This document shows positions 35,569 through 46,194 of a stretch of DNA of 64,000 nt, in pieces. The notes beneath the pieces are model-generated. The model had not been told where the DNA came from and ran no database searches. It worked only from the letters and a program-made list of their open reading frames with translations. The translations under genes were made by a program, and so were the position numbers. The DNA is from Bryum argenteum (Eukaryota; Streptophyta; Bryopsida; Bryales; Bryaceae), in assembly GCA_037043015.1 (NCBI GenBank), contig CM073325.1:13619001-13683000 (forward strand). Reading direction: 5' to 3'. Each line of letters starts with the position of its first letter. The first letter of the stretch is position 1.

Positions 35569-36620
35569 GCACTTGATGTATCAAGTAGTAGATGTGATGC
35601 TACTGATCACCTTGTTTACTTTTACGTCAGTGAAGTGACGGGAATGTTCCTTTTAAAGGGCTATCGATCGTCTTTGAAAAAGTTACGGGCGAGTTCGGAT
35701 TTGCACTTCCTCCACTAAAGTGGTTGGCGAATATCAGTGAGTATTGTGCGCAGTTCTGATCGGATTCGGAAACAGAATTCTAGTCACATCCAGGCATGGG
35801 ATACGTGCGCATCATGACGTGCTTACAGGGGAGCAAGGGATGGCCAACTTGGTTCAGTATATAGCACCATGGATTGAACCTACTGCCATTGAAGTTGCGG
35901 CGGCTCACCACCTAAAAACTGATGCATTCCTCTACCCGCCTCCATTGAGAGATCAGATCATCATAGTCCTCGATCTCAGCCTTCTAGCGCGGGGAACACA
36001 CACATCCTACTTCACTCAGACTACTACCTACATCCTACACCTTCATAACCATAGCAAGGATCGGAATCAAAGCCATGGTTTAAAGGTATGTCCACACACT
36101 CTTTCAGAGTGGTAACGGATTAGTGATCGCCATTTCCAACAGCATTAGAAACAAAAGAAACAATACCAGAGATCTGGACCACATTGGTGGTTTCATACTT
36201 CTTCCACACATATTCATTCGGAGTGGTAACGGATTATGATTCTTCATCATCTCTCTGATTATCTCAACATGTGCTCTGACGGTGGCATGGTCTGTCCCAA
36301 CGAGTAATGGCAGCCACGCTGCTCTCCAGGGCAATGGAATATGCAACCTCAGTTTCCACACAACTTGACCGGATTAGGGTCGCGTTCATACGGAAACGCG
36401 CTGCTCTGCGACGTTGCCACAGGACTCTACAACCACAAAGCGCATCTATTCAGATGCAAATGGTCGCTCCAGACTGGCGGAACGACACCCCGCCAAGGGC
36501 GCCGTCCCCGTCGTGTAAGAAGGAAAATCAAAACGAAGCCTCATCGCATGATACATGAATCATCACTGATGTCAGTTGAGCGAACCGTATATCGTTTTCG
36601 TCACCGGCTTCAGTCAAAAA
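35569..36620 (+). repeat. Left arm of a large inverted duplication, decayed coding-like sequence
   Basis: About 1.05 kb that recurs in opposite orientation at 41405-42437. Both arms keep the same short protein segments, such as YIAPWIEPTAIEVAAAHHLK, DQIIIVLDLSLLARGT, AWSVPTSNG (right arm) and SEPYIVF near the far end. No arm has a continuous frame, and I do not recognise the protein. Partial further copies lie at 37118-37450 and 42900-43075. It looks like a small family of decayed copies of one locus. Confidence 0.7.
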
Positions 36621-37117
36621 GAAAGATACCGCTAGAATAGCATATTTATACCTTCACAAGCGAACACGAATACGTTCTTAAGTGCCACAATCAGGATAGA
36701 ATACATTGATCACATCTTCCATAGACCATGGAAGAAAGTTAAATGAGTCCCAGAGAAGCTCCTCCGTACAAAGAAGCACCACCAGAGGCAAATGCGACTC
36801 ATCTAATGCCACTTCTTAGAGGTCAAAGCTCCAAAATCGTTCAAGATCAGCCTTCTTGGAGACGAGACAAATCGGTTGGCTCCGCAGTACTGAAACAAAG
36901 TATCATAACTTCCAAAACCCCAATACTGCAAAACCCTTCTTTGGGAACAAGCTTGGTCATCGTCATAATCAGAGGTGCAAGAAAGTGAACCAGAGATCGG
37001 TTATATGGATCAAAAGTTCAGCCACACGTGTTAATTCGGATGCACACTTGATTTTCATCATCTCTCTGATTCGAAACAAAGCTAAACATGCATGGTGATA
37101 TGAAAGTGGCATGGTCT
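36621..37117. other. Spacer beside the left arm
   Basis: No gene supported; unmatched in the right arm. Confidence 0.35.
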
Positions 37118-37450
37118 GTCCCAAAGAGTAAAAGCAGCGACGCTGCTCTCCAGGGCAATGGAATATGCGACCCCGCTTCTCACAAAACTTACTCTTACGT
37201 GAAGAGCAAATTCATGTGAGCAGATGTTTCTCTCCGACGTTACCAATGGACTCTACGACCACAAATGCGATTACAAGGTCGCTCCGGATTGGAAGAGCAA
37301 CACTCCGCCAAGAGTGCGGCCCCCGTCGTGACAAATTGAGAGTAGGAGATGAAGCCTCAGTCGCATGATACGTGAAGCATCACAGAGTTTCAGTTGAGCG
37401 AACCGTATATCGTGTTCATCACTGGCTTCAGGAATCAAAGAGTAACAAGC
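37118..37450 (+). repeat. Partial third copy of the duplicated sequence
   Basis: Shares GCATGGTCTGTCCCAA, GCTGCTCTCCAGGGCAATGG and the end GTTGAGCGAACCGTATATCG with both arms of the inverted duplication, but is more diverged. Confidence 0.7.
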
Positions 37451-37703
37451 TAAGTAGCAGCAAATGCAAAACCCTAGATGGACCACAAGCTTGAAATTGA
37501 GAACCCCAGACGGAGAATTGGGAATGACAGAGATGAGCTGAAGAGGGCAATAAGTAGGACAAGAACAGATCAAGGCAGTTGTAACCCTAATTAATTGTCC
37601 AGCGTTCTTTTTCTTTTTCGTACTCTTCTTTTCTTTTTCTGTTTTTTCTTCTTCATCTTTACTGTTTTATGTTTTCGAATTGTTGTTTCTCTTTTTTCCC
37701 CTT

Positions 37704-38982
37704 TTAACCCTTAACCCTTAAAGGCGCCTGTCAGCCCCTCGGGCTGTTTTCCAAGAGAATCTTGCATGTAGCTCTTTTGATTCTCAAATTTTCACTTATT
37801 TTCTTATATCATTCTGGTCACCTTTTTGTGATGCATCTACAAAGTGAAATCCTACAATTCAAATTGCAATTTGTATGAGTGATTTGTGCTTTGAAAGGAT
37901 TGTGGTAGGTAGGTTGGGATTGCACAAAACCTTGTAGGAGGTTGCAAACTCATCATTGATTGGTTCATTCATGCTGCCCAAGTTCAAAAAGTGCACTATT
38001 CATGATGCCCAAGTCCAAAAGATGCTGAGATCCAATTTCGGGTTGCCCATTGAGGAGTGGAAGGACCTTTAAGGGTTAAACGCCCAAGCAAGCCCGAGGG
38101 GCTTGATTCCAACAGAATCTTCTCTGCTCTTAACCCCTAAAGGCCCGAGGGGTTTGAAGAAAAACTTAGATGTGTTATAAAATATGAATTTGGTAACCCT
38201 TATGAAGTAGCGCTCCAAAGATAGTATAAAGACCTTAAACCCTAAATTAGATCTATACGGTTAAATTTCCTAAAATAAGTAAGATTTCTTTAATAATTAA
38301 ATAAAGATAGTAATACTTTGAAAATCAATATAAAATGTAATTTCTACTATTAGTAATTGGAAATTGCTATGATTGGCTAAAATCACATATTATATGATAA
38401 CATGAAGAGAGGCCACAAGTAACCTATGAGGAACCTTATTAGTTTCCCAAAATAGTAAGTTCTCTTACACTAACAAAACTTTGCCCTGTTTGTGTTTGAA
38501 GGCTTATTATGAACAATCTATGAATCCAAACAGAGTTCTGTAAATTGGATGTGGTTCCCAACTTACCAAACTTCTGGAACGTTAAAAAAAATTCCAAAAA
38601 AAATTCTTTTTTTATCCAAGTACAGCTCCTTAAAAATCGGGATCGACCATAAAATGGTCGATTGGGCTCTTAGGGGTTAATGTAATCAACTTTTCACTTA
38701 TATTTTGATGTCAAACTGGTCACCGTCTTACGATGCATTCAAAAAGTGAAATTTTACAATTCAAATCACAATTTGTATGTATGATTTTATGGTTTGAAAA
38801 GATTGTGGTAGGTAGGTTGGGGTTGTACATAACCTTGTAGGAGGTTGCAAGCTCATCATTGATTGGTTCATTCATGGTGCCCAAGTTCAAAAAGTGCACT
38901 ATTCATGATGCCCAAGTCCAAAAGATGTTGTGATCCAATTTTGGGTTGTCTGTTTTTGACCCTATGGGCGTTTAAGGGTTAA
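37704..38982. mobile_element. Three-element nest of TTAA elements
   Basis: The outer element (TTAA at 37704-37707 and 38979-38982) is of the same about 360-base type as the intact copy at 42445-42806. It has two insertions. The first, 37715-38075, sits in the TTAA of the outer left terminal repeat (TTAA at 37711-37714 and 38076-38079). The second, 38134-38676, sits in an internal TTAA (38130-38133 and 38677-38680) and has ends CCCCTAAAGGCCC and the complement of CCCCTAAGAGCCC. Removing the second insertion with one TTAA leaves GCTCTTAATGTAATCAAC. That aligns with GCTCTCACTGTACTCAAC in the intact copy, which confirms a clean TTAA duplication. Confidence 0.85.
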
Positions 38983-39153
38983 TTTACGAAGAAATTGTTT
39001 ACTTTACGTTGGTTATTTCTTTCTTGATTGGTTGGAAAATACATATCAGGACCAAAACTTTACCCTACAGAAACATTTGTTTAAAAATTATAATCAACCT
39101 TTTTAACAACGATCAACCATATCTTGGTCATCTTTGCCGCCTTCCGACATGTA

Positions 39154-39590
39154 AGGTAGAATGACCTTAAACCGCGCGGCCCCCCAGAGGCGTAGGGTAG
39201 ATCGCCCCTGTAGCTGCCCATGGCGTGGACCTTATTGCAGGCACAACACTTGTATAATCTGAGGGTGCATAGTGACTCGAAATGGAATTGTGTAGGGAGG
39301 TGATTGGTTCATGGTTCATTAACTCTACTTTGCACGGTTTTAGCTACATGCATGACCGCCACGAAGTACTAGTCTGCTAGATAAAAAGGAGAGTCTACCG
39401 CGCGGTTTAAGGCCATGTACACTTTTGACTTCAAAAAATTGTAGTAAATTCAATTTTTGCTATTTTATTTTCGAAATTTTTGCATTCACTCTCCCTCTAG
39501 TTTTCCCATCCAAGAAAATTACAAACAGTACACACGAGGTCCAAAACCATGTTGAATCTCTTATTTGAGCGGTTTAAGGTCATTCTACCT
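39154..39590. mobile_element. MITE with AGGTAGAATGACCTTAAACC ends, TA-flanked
   Basis: Inverted ends AGGTAGAATGACCTTAAACC (plus GC) bound 437 bases, with TA on both sides. A second partial inverted copy of the end (CCGCGCGGTTTAAGGCCATG) lies inside near 39397. Tc1/mariner-like by its TA target. Confidence 0.75.
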
Positions 39591-40846
39591 TAAGCGACAA
39601 AAAGGATTACAAATGTTTGACTATTTTGATGGGTTGTATGCTGAAATGATCATAGTCGACCAAACAGGGATTGCTCAGAGTTGAAGGGTTAACTATAAGG
39701 CATAACTTCCTTGGAACCAACTAATATAGAAAAAGAATCTCAAGCACATTTTTGTGCATACATATTTAGAGTATTTTTGGAAAGTTTTTAGGGACATGTT
39801 TCTAGATGTTATGTTGAAGGTCTTAATAAAGAAATAAGTAAATAAACAAGTGATTAATCATATAAGCTCCATTTGGGTTGGTTTGAAGGGTCTTCACACC
39901 ATTATGGTAGTTGGACATCGAGGGAAAGTTTTGGGAACTTGCTTCAAGGGGCAAGACTAGCTACATCTAACAAGACAAAGGTCCATTTTATTTTCCCCAA
40001 TGGACTTGTTATTTGATCCGCCTTCTTTCACAACCTGCCAAAAAAGGCCCTCAAAAGGTAGCGACTCCTCACTCATTTGGCTACCATTCAACTCCCACTC
40101 AAATGTGTTCTTTATTTCAAACTAACTTGACTTTAAAATATTTTCTTCCCCTTTATGGAAAAACCTAACAACTTTTGGACTCCAAGTATTTTTGAACTTT
40201 TGTTATGATGTGGTGGAAGGCAAATGTACCATTTTATTTAAGAGGATTGCTATGGAAGGGTGTAGATTGAAAAGGGTGTTACATTTAGCAACCCCTCCTC
40301 CCTAGTATCCCTAACAAACTTATTATCAAGTTTGTTAGGGATACTCAACCCTTTTCAAGGTGGACATTATATTTGTTCTTACCTAACCACTACTTAAAGT
40401 TTTATGATTGGTGTTGGCAACACTAATCGCAAACAACAACAACTGTTGTTGAATGAGATATACTTATGGCAACTACAGTTGCCAACCATAACAAAATTTG
40501 GAAATATAGTAAACCTTGAAGAATCTCAAAATGAGAATGTTGACTAATAGCTTTCTATTTAGTATCTTTACTATTAAATGTAGAGAAGGGTGGTCTTAAG
40601 GCATCCACGGGTTAGCCTCTAGATTGGTGGTTTGACGAGCTATGAATATTCAATGCTATAGCACTACACCACATAATGCAAACTTTGCATTGAGTATCAC
40701 ATTCCTTGTGCAAGAAGTAAAAAAATTAAAAAATAAGAAAAGGAAAAATAAAACATAAGACCTAAAATGCACACAATATCAAAAATCTCTCATTAGAGGC
40801 ATCCAAGTAGGAAGTACATTATAACGCTCAACTTAAGATCTTAATA
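39591..40846. other. Intergenic with SINE-tail-like fragment
   Basis: AAGGTGGACATTATATTTGT near 40358 resembles the fragment at 16566. No gene is supported. Confidence 0.35.
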
Positions 40847-40950
40847 GATAGATAGATAGATAGATAGAAACTCCAGTCCTTTTCTAAGGGGCCGGCGTGA
40901 ATGAAGTGTCCGTTTGTAATGCTAATATCCCGATGGCCACCGGACAAGGG
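40847..40950 (-). mobile_element. Short retroposon with tetranucleotide tail, copy 3
   Basis: A 104-base copy with the (TATC)n tail on the minus strand and perfect 10-base target duplications, GATCTTAATA, at 40837-40846 and 40951-40960. It is the cleanest insertion of the family. Confidence 0.85.
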
Positions 40951-40960
40951 GATCTTAATA

Positions 40961-41404
40961 TACTTATGGATCATATCAAAATGTGTGCAAATTTTTGGTA
41001 CACCTAAAGCTCACACTAAACTCAAAATCAATAAAACTCCAAATACTGTAAACTCAAAAATTAATGATTCCAATTAGTCCAATCTTCTACATACTTTGCA
41101 CATTTTCAGAACTGATTCCCTTGCCCACTAGCCAACTACCTTTCCAGTAAAAGGCTCCTTCTGTTCCTAATGAACTAACAGAATTCTTGTTTACATCAAC
41201 GAACGTGCTATTCAAGAGGTGAAACCCTAAATCAGTTAGGGCAGGATATAAGGACCGTTGCCACCCCTCTCTCTCCTCCACAATCGAGCTCATCGACTGC
41301 GGCCGCTTTCGCATCACCCCTGCTTAGTAGTATGCTTGTGAACCTGTCCAAGGCATGGTCCTCCCGGCGATGGCTCAGTGACTGTAGATTGCATATGTCG
41401 CTTT
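40961..41404. other. Spacer next to the right arm
   Basis: No gene supported. The minus-strand open stretches here continue from the right arm and have no recognised domain. Confidence 0.35.
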
Positions 41405-42437
41405 GATTTTGATTGAAGCCGGTGATGAAAACGATATACGGTTCGCTCAACTGACATCAGTGATGATTCATGTATCATGCGACTGAGGCTTCGTTTTGAT
41501 TTTCCTTCTCACACGACGGGGACGTCGCCCTTGGCGGGGTGTCGTTCCGCCAGTCTGGAGCGACCATTTGCACCTGAATAGATGCGCTTGTGGTCGTAGA
41601 GTCCTGTGGCAACGTCGTAGAGCAGCGTGTCTCCGTATGAATGCGACCCTTATCCGGTTGAGTTGTGTGGAAACTGAGGTTGCATATTCCATTGCCCTGG
41701 AGAGCAGCGTCGCTGCCATTACTCGTTGGGACAGACCATGCCACCGTCAGCACATGTTGAGATGATGAAGAATCATAATCCGTTACCACTCCGAATGAAT
41801 ATGTGTGGAAGAAGTATGAAACCACCAATGCGGTTCAGATCTCTGCTTTTGTTCCGTTCGTTCTTTTGCTGTAGGAAGTGGCGATGACTAATCCGTCACC
41901 ACTCTGGAAGAGTAAGTGTGGACATACCTTTAAACCATGGCTGTGGTCCCGATCCTTGCTAGGGTTATTAAGGTGTAGGATGTAGGTAGTAGTCTGAGTG
42001 AAGTAGGATGTGCGTGTTCCCCGCGCTAGAAGGCTGAGATCGAGGACTATGATGATCTGATCTCTCAATGGAGGCGGGTAGAGGAATGCATCAGTTTTTA
42101 GGTGGTGAGCCGCCGCCACTTCAATGGCAGTAGGTTCAATCCATGGTGCTATATACTGAACCAAGGTATCCATCCATTGCTCCCCTGTAAGCATGTCATG
42201 ACGCGCCCGTATCCTATGCTTGGATGCGACTAGAATCCAGTTTCTGAATCCGAACAGAACTGCGCACAATACTCATTGAAACTCGCCAACCACATTGGTG
42301 GCGAAAGTGCTGAACTCGCAGTAAACTTGTTTAAAGACGATCGCAGCCCGTAAACCGAAATCATCCGGTCACTTCATTCACGTATAAGTAATCAACGAAG
42401 TGATCAATAGCATCACATCTGCTGCTCGATGCGTCTT
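41405..42437 (-). repeat. Right arm of the inverted duplication
   Basis: Inverted counterpart of 35569-36620; about 85-90 percent alike by eye, with matches running across both coding-like and intervening sequence. The longest minus-strand frames are 41835-42269 and 41475-41828. It is bounded closely on the right by the TTAA element starting at 42441. Confidence 0.7.
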
Positions 42438-42444
42438 ATATTAA

Positions 42445-42806
42445 CCCTTAAACGCCCAAGCAAGCCCGAGGGGCATGATTCCAACAGAATCTTCCCTGTA
42501 GCTCTCACTGTACTCAACATTTCACTCATATTTTGATGTCAAACTGGTCACCTTCTTCTGATGCATTCAAAAAGTGAAATTTCACAATTCAAATCACAAT
42601 TTGTATGAATGATTTTGTGCTTTGAAAGGATTGTGGTAGGTAGGTTGGGGTGGTACATAACCTTGTAGGAGGTTGCAAGCTCATCATTGATTGGCCTATT
42701 CATGATGCCCAAGTTCAAAAAGTGCACTATTCATGATGCCCAAGTCCAAAAGATGCTGTAATCCAATTTTGGGCTGCCCGTTTCAGACCCCATGGGCGTT
42801 TAAGGG
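42445..42806. mobile_element. TTAA element, intact 362-base copy
   Basis: Ends CCCTTAAACGCCCAAGC and CCATGGGCGTTTAAGGG, with TTAA on both sides (42441-42444 and 42807-42810). The subterminal palindrome AAGCCCGAGGGGC is shared with the other members. No coding capacity. It serves as the reference for the nested copy at 37704-38982. Confidence 0.85.
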
Positions 42807-42810
42807 TTAA

Positions 42811-43337
42811 GTGCAGCTGCAAAAAGCATTGTAACGACAAATAACGTGTTTTGGCAGAATAGATGATGCCTGCGATAAGCACATTCAGTAACTCGTTGCA
42901 GTCTGAATCGTAGAGTGGAGGGTGTGCTCCCCGCGCTAGAAGGCTGAGATCAAGGATTGTTGATCTGATCTCTCAATGGAAGCGGGTAGAGAAAATGCAT
43001 CAGTTTTTAGGTGGTGAGCCGCTGCCTCTTTAATGGCAGTAGGTTCAATCCATGATGCTATATGTTCAGATGAGAAAGTCAATCTTATTTTCATGTCATC
43101 TTGGGAGGTTGCTGTTCCTGCAGGCCATTCTTGGAGGAATTGAGCAGTCATCTACGATTTTGTGTACCACCGACACTCCCACCAGAATCCCATGAATCAC
43201 AGCCATCTAAATCTTTTGATTGCAGACCAAAGAGCTCTTGGTCCCATTTGGTTTTACACTACCTTGAAATAAGGAGATTGATCACTAACTTTGAGATGCC
43301 CAAAGTATGCTGAAATTTTCCATAATGGATAATGTGT
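42811..43337. repeat. Fragment of the inverted-duplication family and flank
   Basis: 42900-43075 (minus sense) again encodes IEPTAIKEAAAHHLKTDAF, so it is a further partial copy of the duplicated sequence. The rest is unassigned. Confidence 0.55.
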
Positions 43338-43407
43338 TCATGGTCTTCTTGATTGTAGTTGAGTTGAAGCAAATGCATTGACTCAACTACAATCCAGAAG
43401 ACCGTGA
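43338..43407. repeat. Short near-perfect inverted repeat (27-base stem, 16-base loop)
   Basis: TGGTCTTCTTGATTGTAGTT and ACTCAACTACAATCCAGAAG lie on opposite sides of a 16-base loop. The 27-base arms pair with two mismatches. It could be a tiny foldback element or a small-RNA precursor. Confidence 0.7.
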
Positions 43408-44070
43408 GGCTAAAATATATTGATTAATTAGACTTCAATAATTTATTGAGAGAAGGACAAAAGGGGAGGGTAAATGAGAGAAAACTGAGTATTTATACTA
43501 GAGATTGAGCTTTAACTCCTTGTCTAAATCCACTTTACTCCACAAGAGTGACCAAGCCGACCTTAAAATCATCCCTATGTCATTTAGTCATATTACCAAT
43601 TGAAGTGTACACTTATCAAAATCACCAAGTATATTGTAGTCTTCCTCTGCGTTTAACTTAAACTTAGAAGCAACATTGTGTGCGCCACTATCAGTAAATA
43701 ATTACCATGTTTGCAAAAATGGAACAATACAATACACCCACCTTGTTATGGTGCATTATAGATCACTAATGTGATATACTAAGTACCGATAAAACTCTTT
43801 AGAATTCGTCACTTATAGGCTAGTGTATATCCAATATATTAATGACTTCCATTATGATTGAAAACCAATAATCCCTTGGAAGTGTTACAAATGCATCTCA
43901 CATACAAGAGTGTTCCGAATGACAGACACCAAATCATGTTAAATGTAGTGGTCTGTCATTTTCACATGCTCCAGTTACATCTTCTTCATTTGATAACCAA
44001 CTCATGAACAGTAAACAGATACATGCATAAGAAAACATAAATACATAAACTGTTGAATGCCCAAAATTCA
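43408..44070. other. Intergenic, nothing recognised
   Basis: AT-rich sequence with no gene. Confidence 0.4.
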
Positions 44071-44071
44071 C

Positions 44072-44232
44072 AAGACTGTTACTTTTTGTGTATTGAAATT
44101 TTATCCCATGATCATATGCAAATTGCGTTCACCACATCTATAGATGCAAAAAGGACTGTAACTTTTGAGTATTGAAATTTTACCCAATGATCATATGCAA
44201 TTGCGTTCACCACATCTACAGATGCAAAAACA
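44072..44232. repeat. Tandem duplication, unit about 78 bases
   Basis: Two adjacent copies containing TATTGAAATTTTA, ATGATCATATGCAA and GCGTTCACCACATCTA. Confidence 0.85.
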
Positions 44233-44539
44233 TCTGAGAATGAAATGGCTAGCAGAACACTATTTCACTTTGGAGTTCTAATCGATCAATGCTATTGCAG
44301 ACAGTCTCCTGCACCGTCCTGTTCAATAGGCCGCCAACAGGAATTGCAAGTAGATGGTTTCACAACAGATCTTCCTCACGTAATCCTCGACAACACAGGC
44401 CCTTCCCTCCAAAAAAAAATAAAATAAAATTTACATAGATATTTATAAGTGTGTCCGACTACACTCCGCGTTGAGTATCCACACACCGGCCTTGAATGGA
44501 GGAAAAAGAACTATCTTACAAAAAGAGTATTGCATGACT

Positions 44540-45125
44540 CTAAGCACTGGTGAACTTGGTAACGGCCTTGGTTCCCTCGGAAACTGCGTGCTTCGCCAAC
44601 TCCCCGGGCAAAATCAAACGCACTGCAGTCTGAATTTCACGGGAGGTGATGGTCGGCTTCTTGTTGTACCGTGCAAGCCTGGCGGCCTCTTGTGCTAGCT
44701 TCTCGAAAATATCGTTGATAAAGGAGTTCATGATTCCCATCGCCTTCGAAGAAATACCAGTGTCGGGGTGAACCTGTCATGAACCAACAATGAACAAATA
44801 TCAGTCAAACTCTAATACGGCTGCAGGGGCACTCAAAAGTAAGAGCACCAATACAAATACCGATAATTCGATAGGAGAAGCAAGACTGCCAATAAAAAAA
44901 ACGACAATTCATCGGAAAAAGCAGAGGATTGCTTGCTAGCAGACACATTACCTGCTTCAAAACCTTGTAAATGTAAATCTTGTATGTCTCCACGCTCTTC
45001 TTCGACTTCTTCTTCTTGGCGCCATCGCTCTTAGTATCGCTCTTAATCTTCTTCTCGGCCTTCTTCACGGGCTTCTTCTCAGCCTTGCTCTTGCCTGCCT
45101 TCTGCTCATCACTTTTCGGCGCCAT
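44540..45125 (-). CDS. H2B: Histone H2B with an intron
   Basis: Two exons on the minus strand: 45125-44952 and 44773-44540, joined in phase 0 by a 178-base intron, giving 135 residues. The N-terminal tail is Lys-rich ([22 protein letters not shown]). The histone fold follows ([13 protein letters not shown], then [20 protein letters not shown]), and the C-terminal helix ends in [15 protein letters not shown], including the Lys that is ubiquitinated in plants. The intron lies between KVLKQ and VHPDTG, early in the fold. Most plant core histone genes that are driven in S phase lack introns, so this one is notable. The upstream E2F-like sites still suggest cell-cycle control. The product should be a normal nucleosome component. 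Confidence 0.95.
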
Positions 45126-45258
45126 CTCTAAAAAATCTCAAGTAACAGCGAAAAGAAACTGCGAAACTATTGCAACATTCACAAACTACAAGAGAAACAA
45201 AGCAAGTCTGTGGTATTGCTATGAAGAGAAGTCAGAGTATAGAGAAGTGCGGCAAGGC

Positions 45259-45265
45259 TTATATA
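45259..45265 (-). promoter_or_regulatory. TATA box of the H2B gene
   Basis: TATATAA on the minus strand, about 135 bases before the H2B start. A reversed CCAAT box lies just upstream at 45284-45288. Confidence 0.65.
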
Positions 45266-45371
45266 CTCATAGTTCTCTGTCGGCCAATCAGATCGCTCGA
45301 TTGAGAAGGCTCGGATTGACCTCTGGGGTCGTCCGATCTTGATCTGACGGCGGGTATTAAAACTGGAAGTC

Positions 45372-45391
45372 GCGGGAACTTCCTTCGCGCC
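45372..45391. promoter_or_regulatory. Pair of E2F-like sites in the H2B promoter
   Basis: GCGGGAAC (45372-45379) and TTCGCGCC (45384-45391) match the E2F core TTTSSCGC within one base. Confidence 0.5.
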
Positions 45392-45441
45392 TTGGCGTGC
45401 TGACGAGGCGGCCGTTTGATTTGTTTTGGAGGCCTCGAGAG

Positions 45442-45453
45442 TTGGCGCCAAAA
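45442..45453. promoter_or_regulatory. Palindromic E2F-like site
   Basis: TTGGCGCCAAAA is a near-perfect palindromic E2F site, as found in S-phase genes. It is immediately followed by the end of a TTAA-family element remnant (GGGTTAATAACCCTTGAACG, 45459-45478). Confidence 0.55.
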
Positions 45454-45458
45454 CTAAA

Positions 45459-45535
45459 GGGTTAATAACCCTTGAACGTGCAAGAGGTTTGAAGAAAAAC
45501 TTGAACTTTTGCGAAATAAATTAATTGATTAATAT
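45459..45535. mobile_element. Remnant of a TTAA element end beside the H2B promoter
   Basis: After TTAA the sequence ACCCTTGAACGTGCAAG, then AGGTTTGAAGAAAAACTTGA, matches the left end of the nested element at 38134 (AGGGGTTTGAAGAAAAACTT). I cannot place its other end. Confidence 0.5.
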
Positions 45536-45621
45536 TTATTTTTTTAGGACCTCTTCATGCATAAGATTTTTTTATTTATTTATTATTCTTATTAATTTAT
45601 CTATTTATCTATTTATTTATT

Positions 45622-45890
45622 AAGAGACGGGTTATTTGAGGAGTCAAGTCGTGATTGAGGCCGAAAGAAGGCAAAAATCCTCCTCATGTGATTGGTTCAT
45701 TTTTTGAACTTCGAGAGTGTACAAGCACATGAGAGGCATTTTTTACCTTCTTTGGTCCCATGTACGGCCGAAAGAAGGCAATACTCCTCTTGTGTGATTG
45801 GTTCGGTTTTTAAACTTCACATGAGAGGTGTTTTTTACCTTCTTTGGTTCCATGTACGGCTTGATTTTTGAAGTAAAGAGTCCTTAACCT
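45622..45890. mobile_element. Foldback element, copy 3 (two tandem halves)
   Basis: Contains two similar halves, each with CCGAAAGAAGGCAA at one side and ACCTTCTTTGGTxCCATGTA at the other, around a central GTGTGATTGGTTC or ATGTGATTGGTTC. The outer ends TCAAGTCGTG and the complement of TCAAGCCGTACATGG match copies at 8758 and 28055. Confidence 0.55.
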
Positions 45891-46071
45891 TATCACGTGG
45901 TGAATATATATTGTAAGAAATATAAAGTGGACACCATATCAATAAAGTATGTTTTGATATAATCAAATTTACATGTACACTTTAAAAATAGACCATATTT
46001 CTTTAGCATATGTAATAAATGTAGTGTTGTATTTATATGCTTATCTGAAAGTAAAAATTAAAAAGGCAGGT

Positions 46072-46106
<35 letters not shown>

Positions 46107-46190
46107 TCTAGAGTCTTTGTAATGGCGTCCCCCATCAACCATATGGAAAGGTTCAAAGACCAGTGTTCTTGTCTGTTCACCACTAGTTGC
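45891..46190. other. AT-rich spacer with a poly-T run
   Basis: A homopolymer of about 29 T lies at 46076-46105. No gene. Confidence 0.5.
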
Positions 46191-46194
46191 AAGG

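Noticed and set aside
37704-37720. Telomere-like TTAACCCTTAACCC run (also at 15911-15925)
   Set aside because: Both runs arise where one TTAA element has inserted into the TTAA of another element's end; there is no array of telomere repeats.
46076-46105. Poly-T run as a retroposon tail
   Set aside because: No element body or target duplication could be found beside it.
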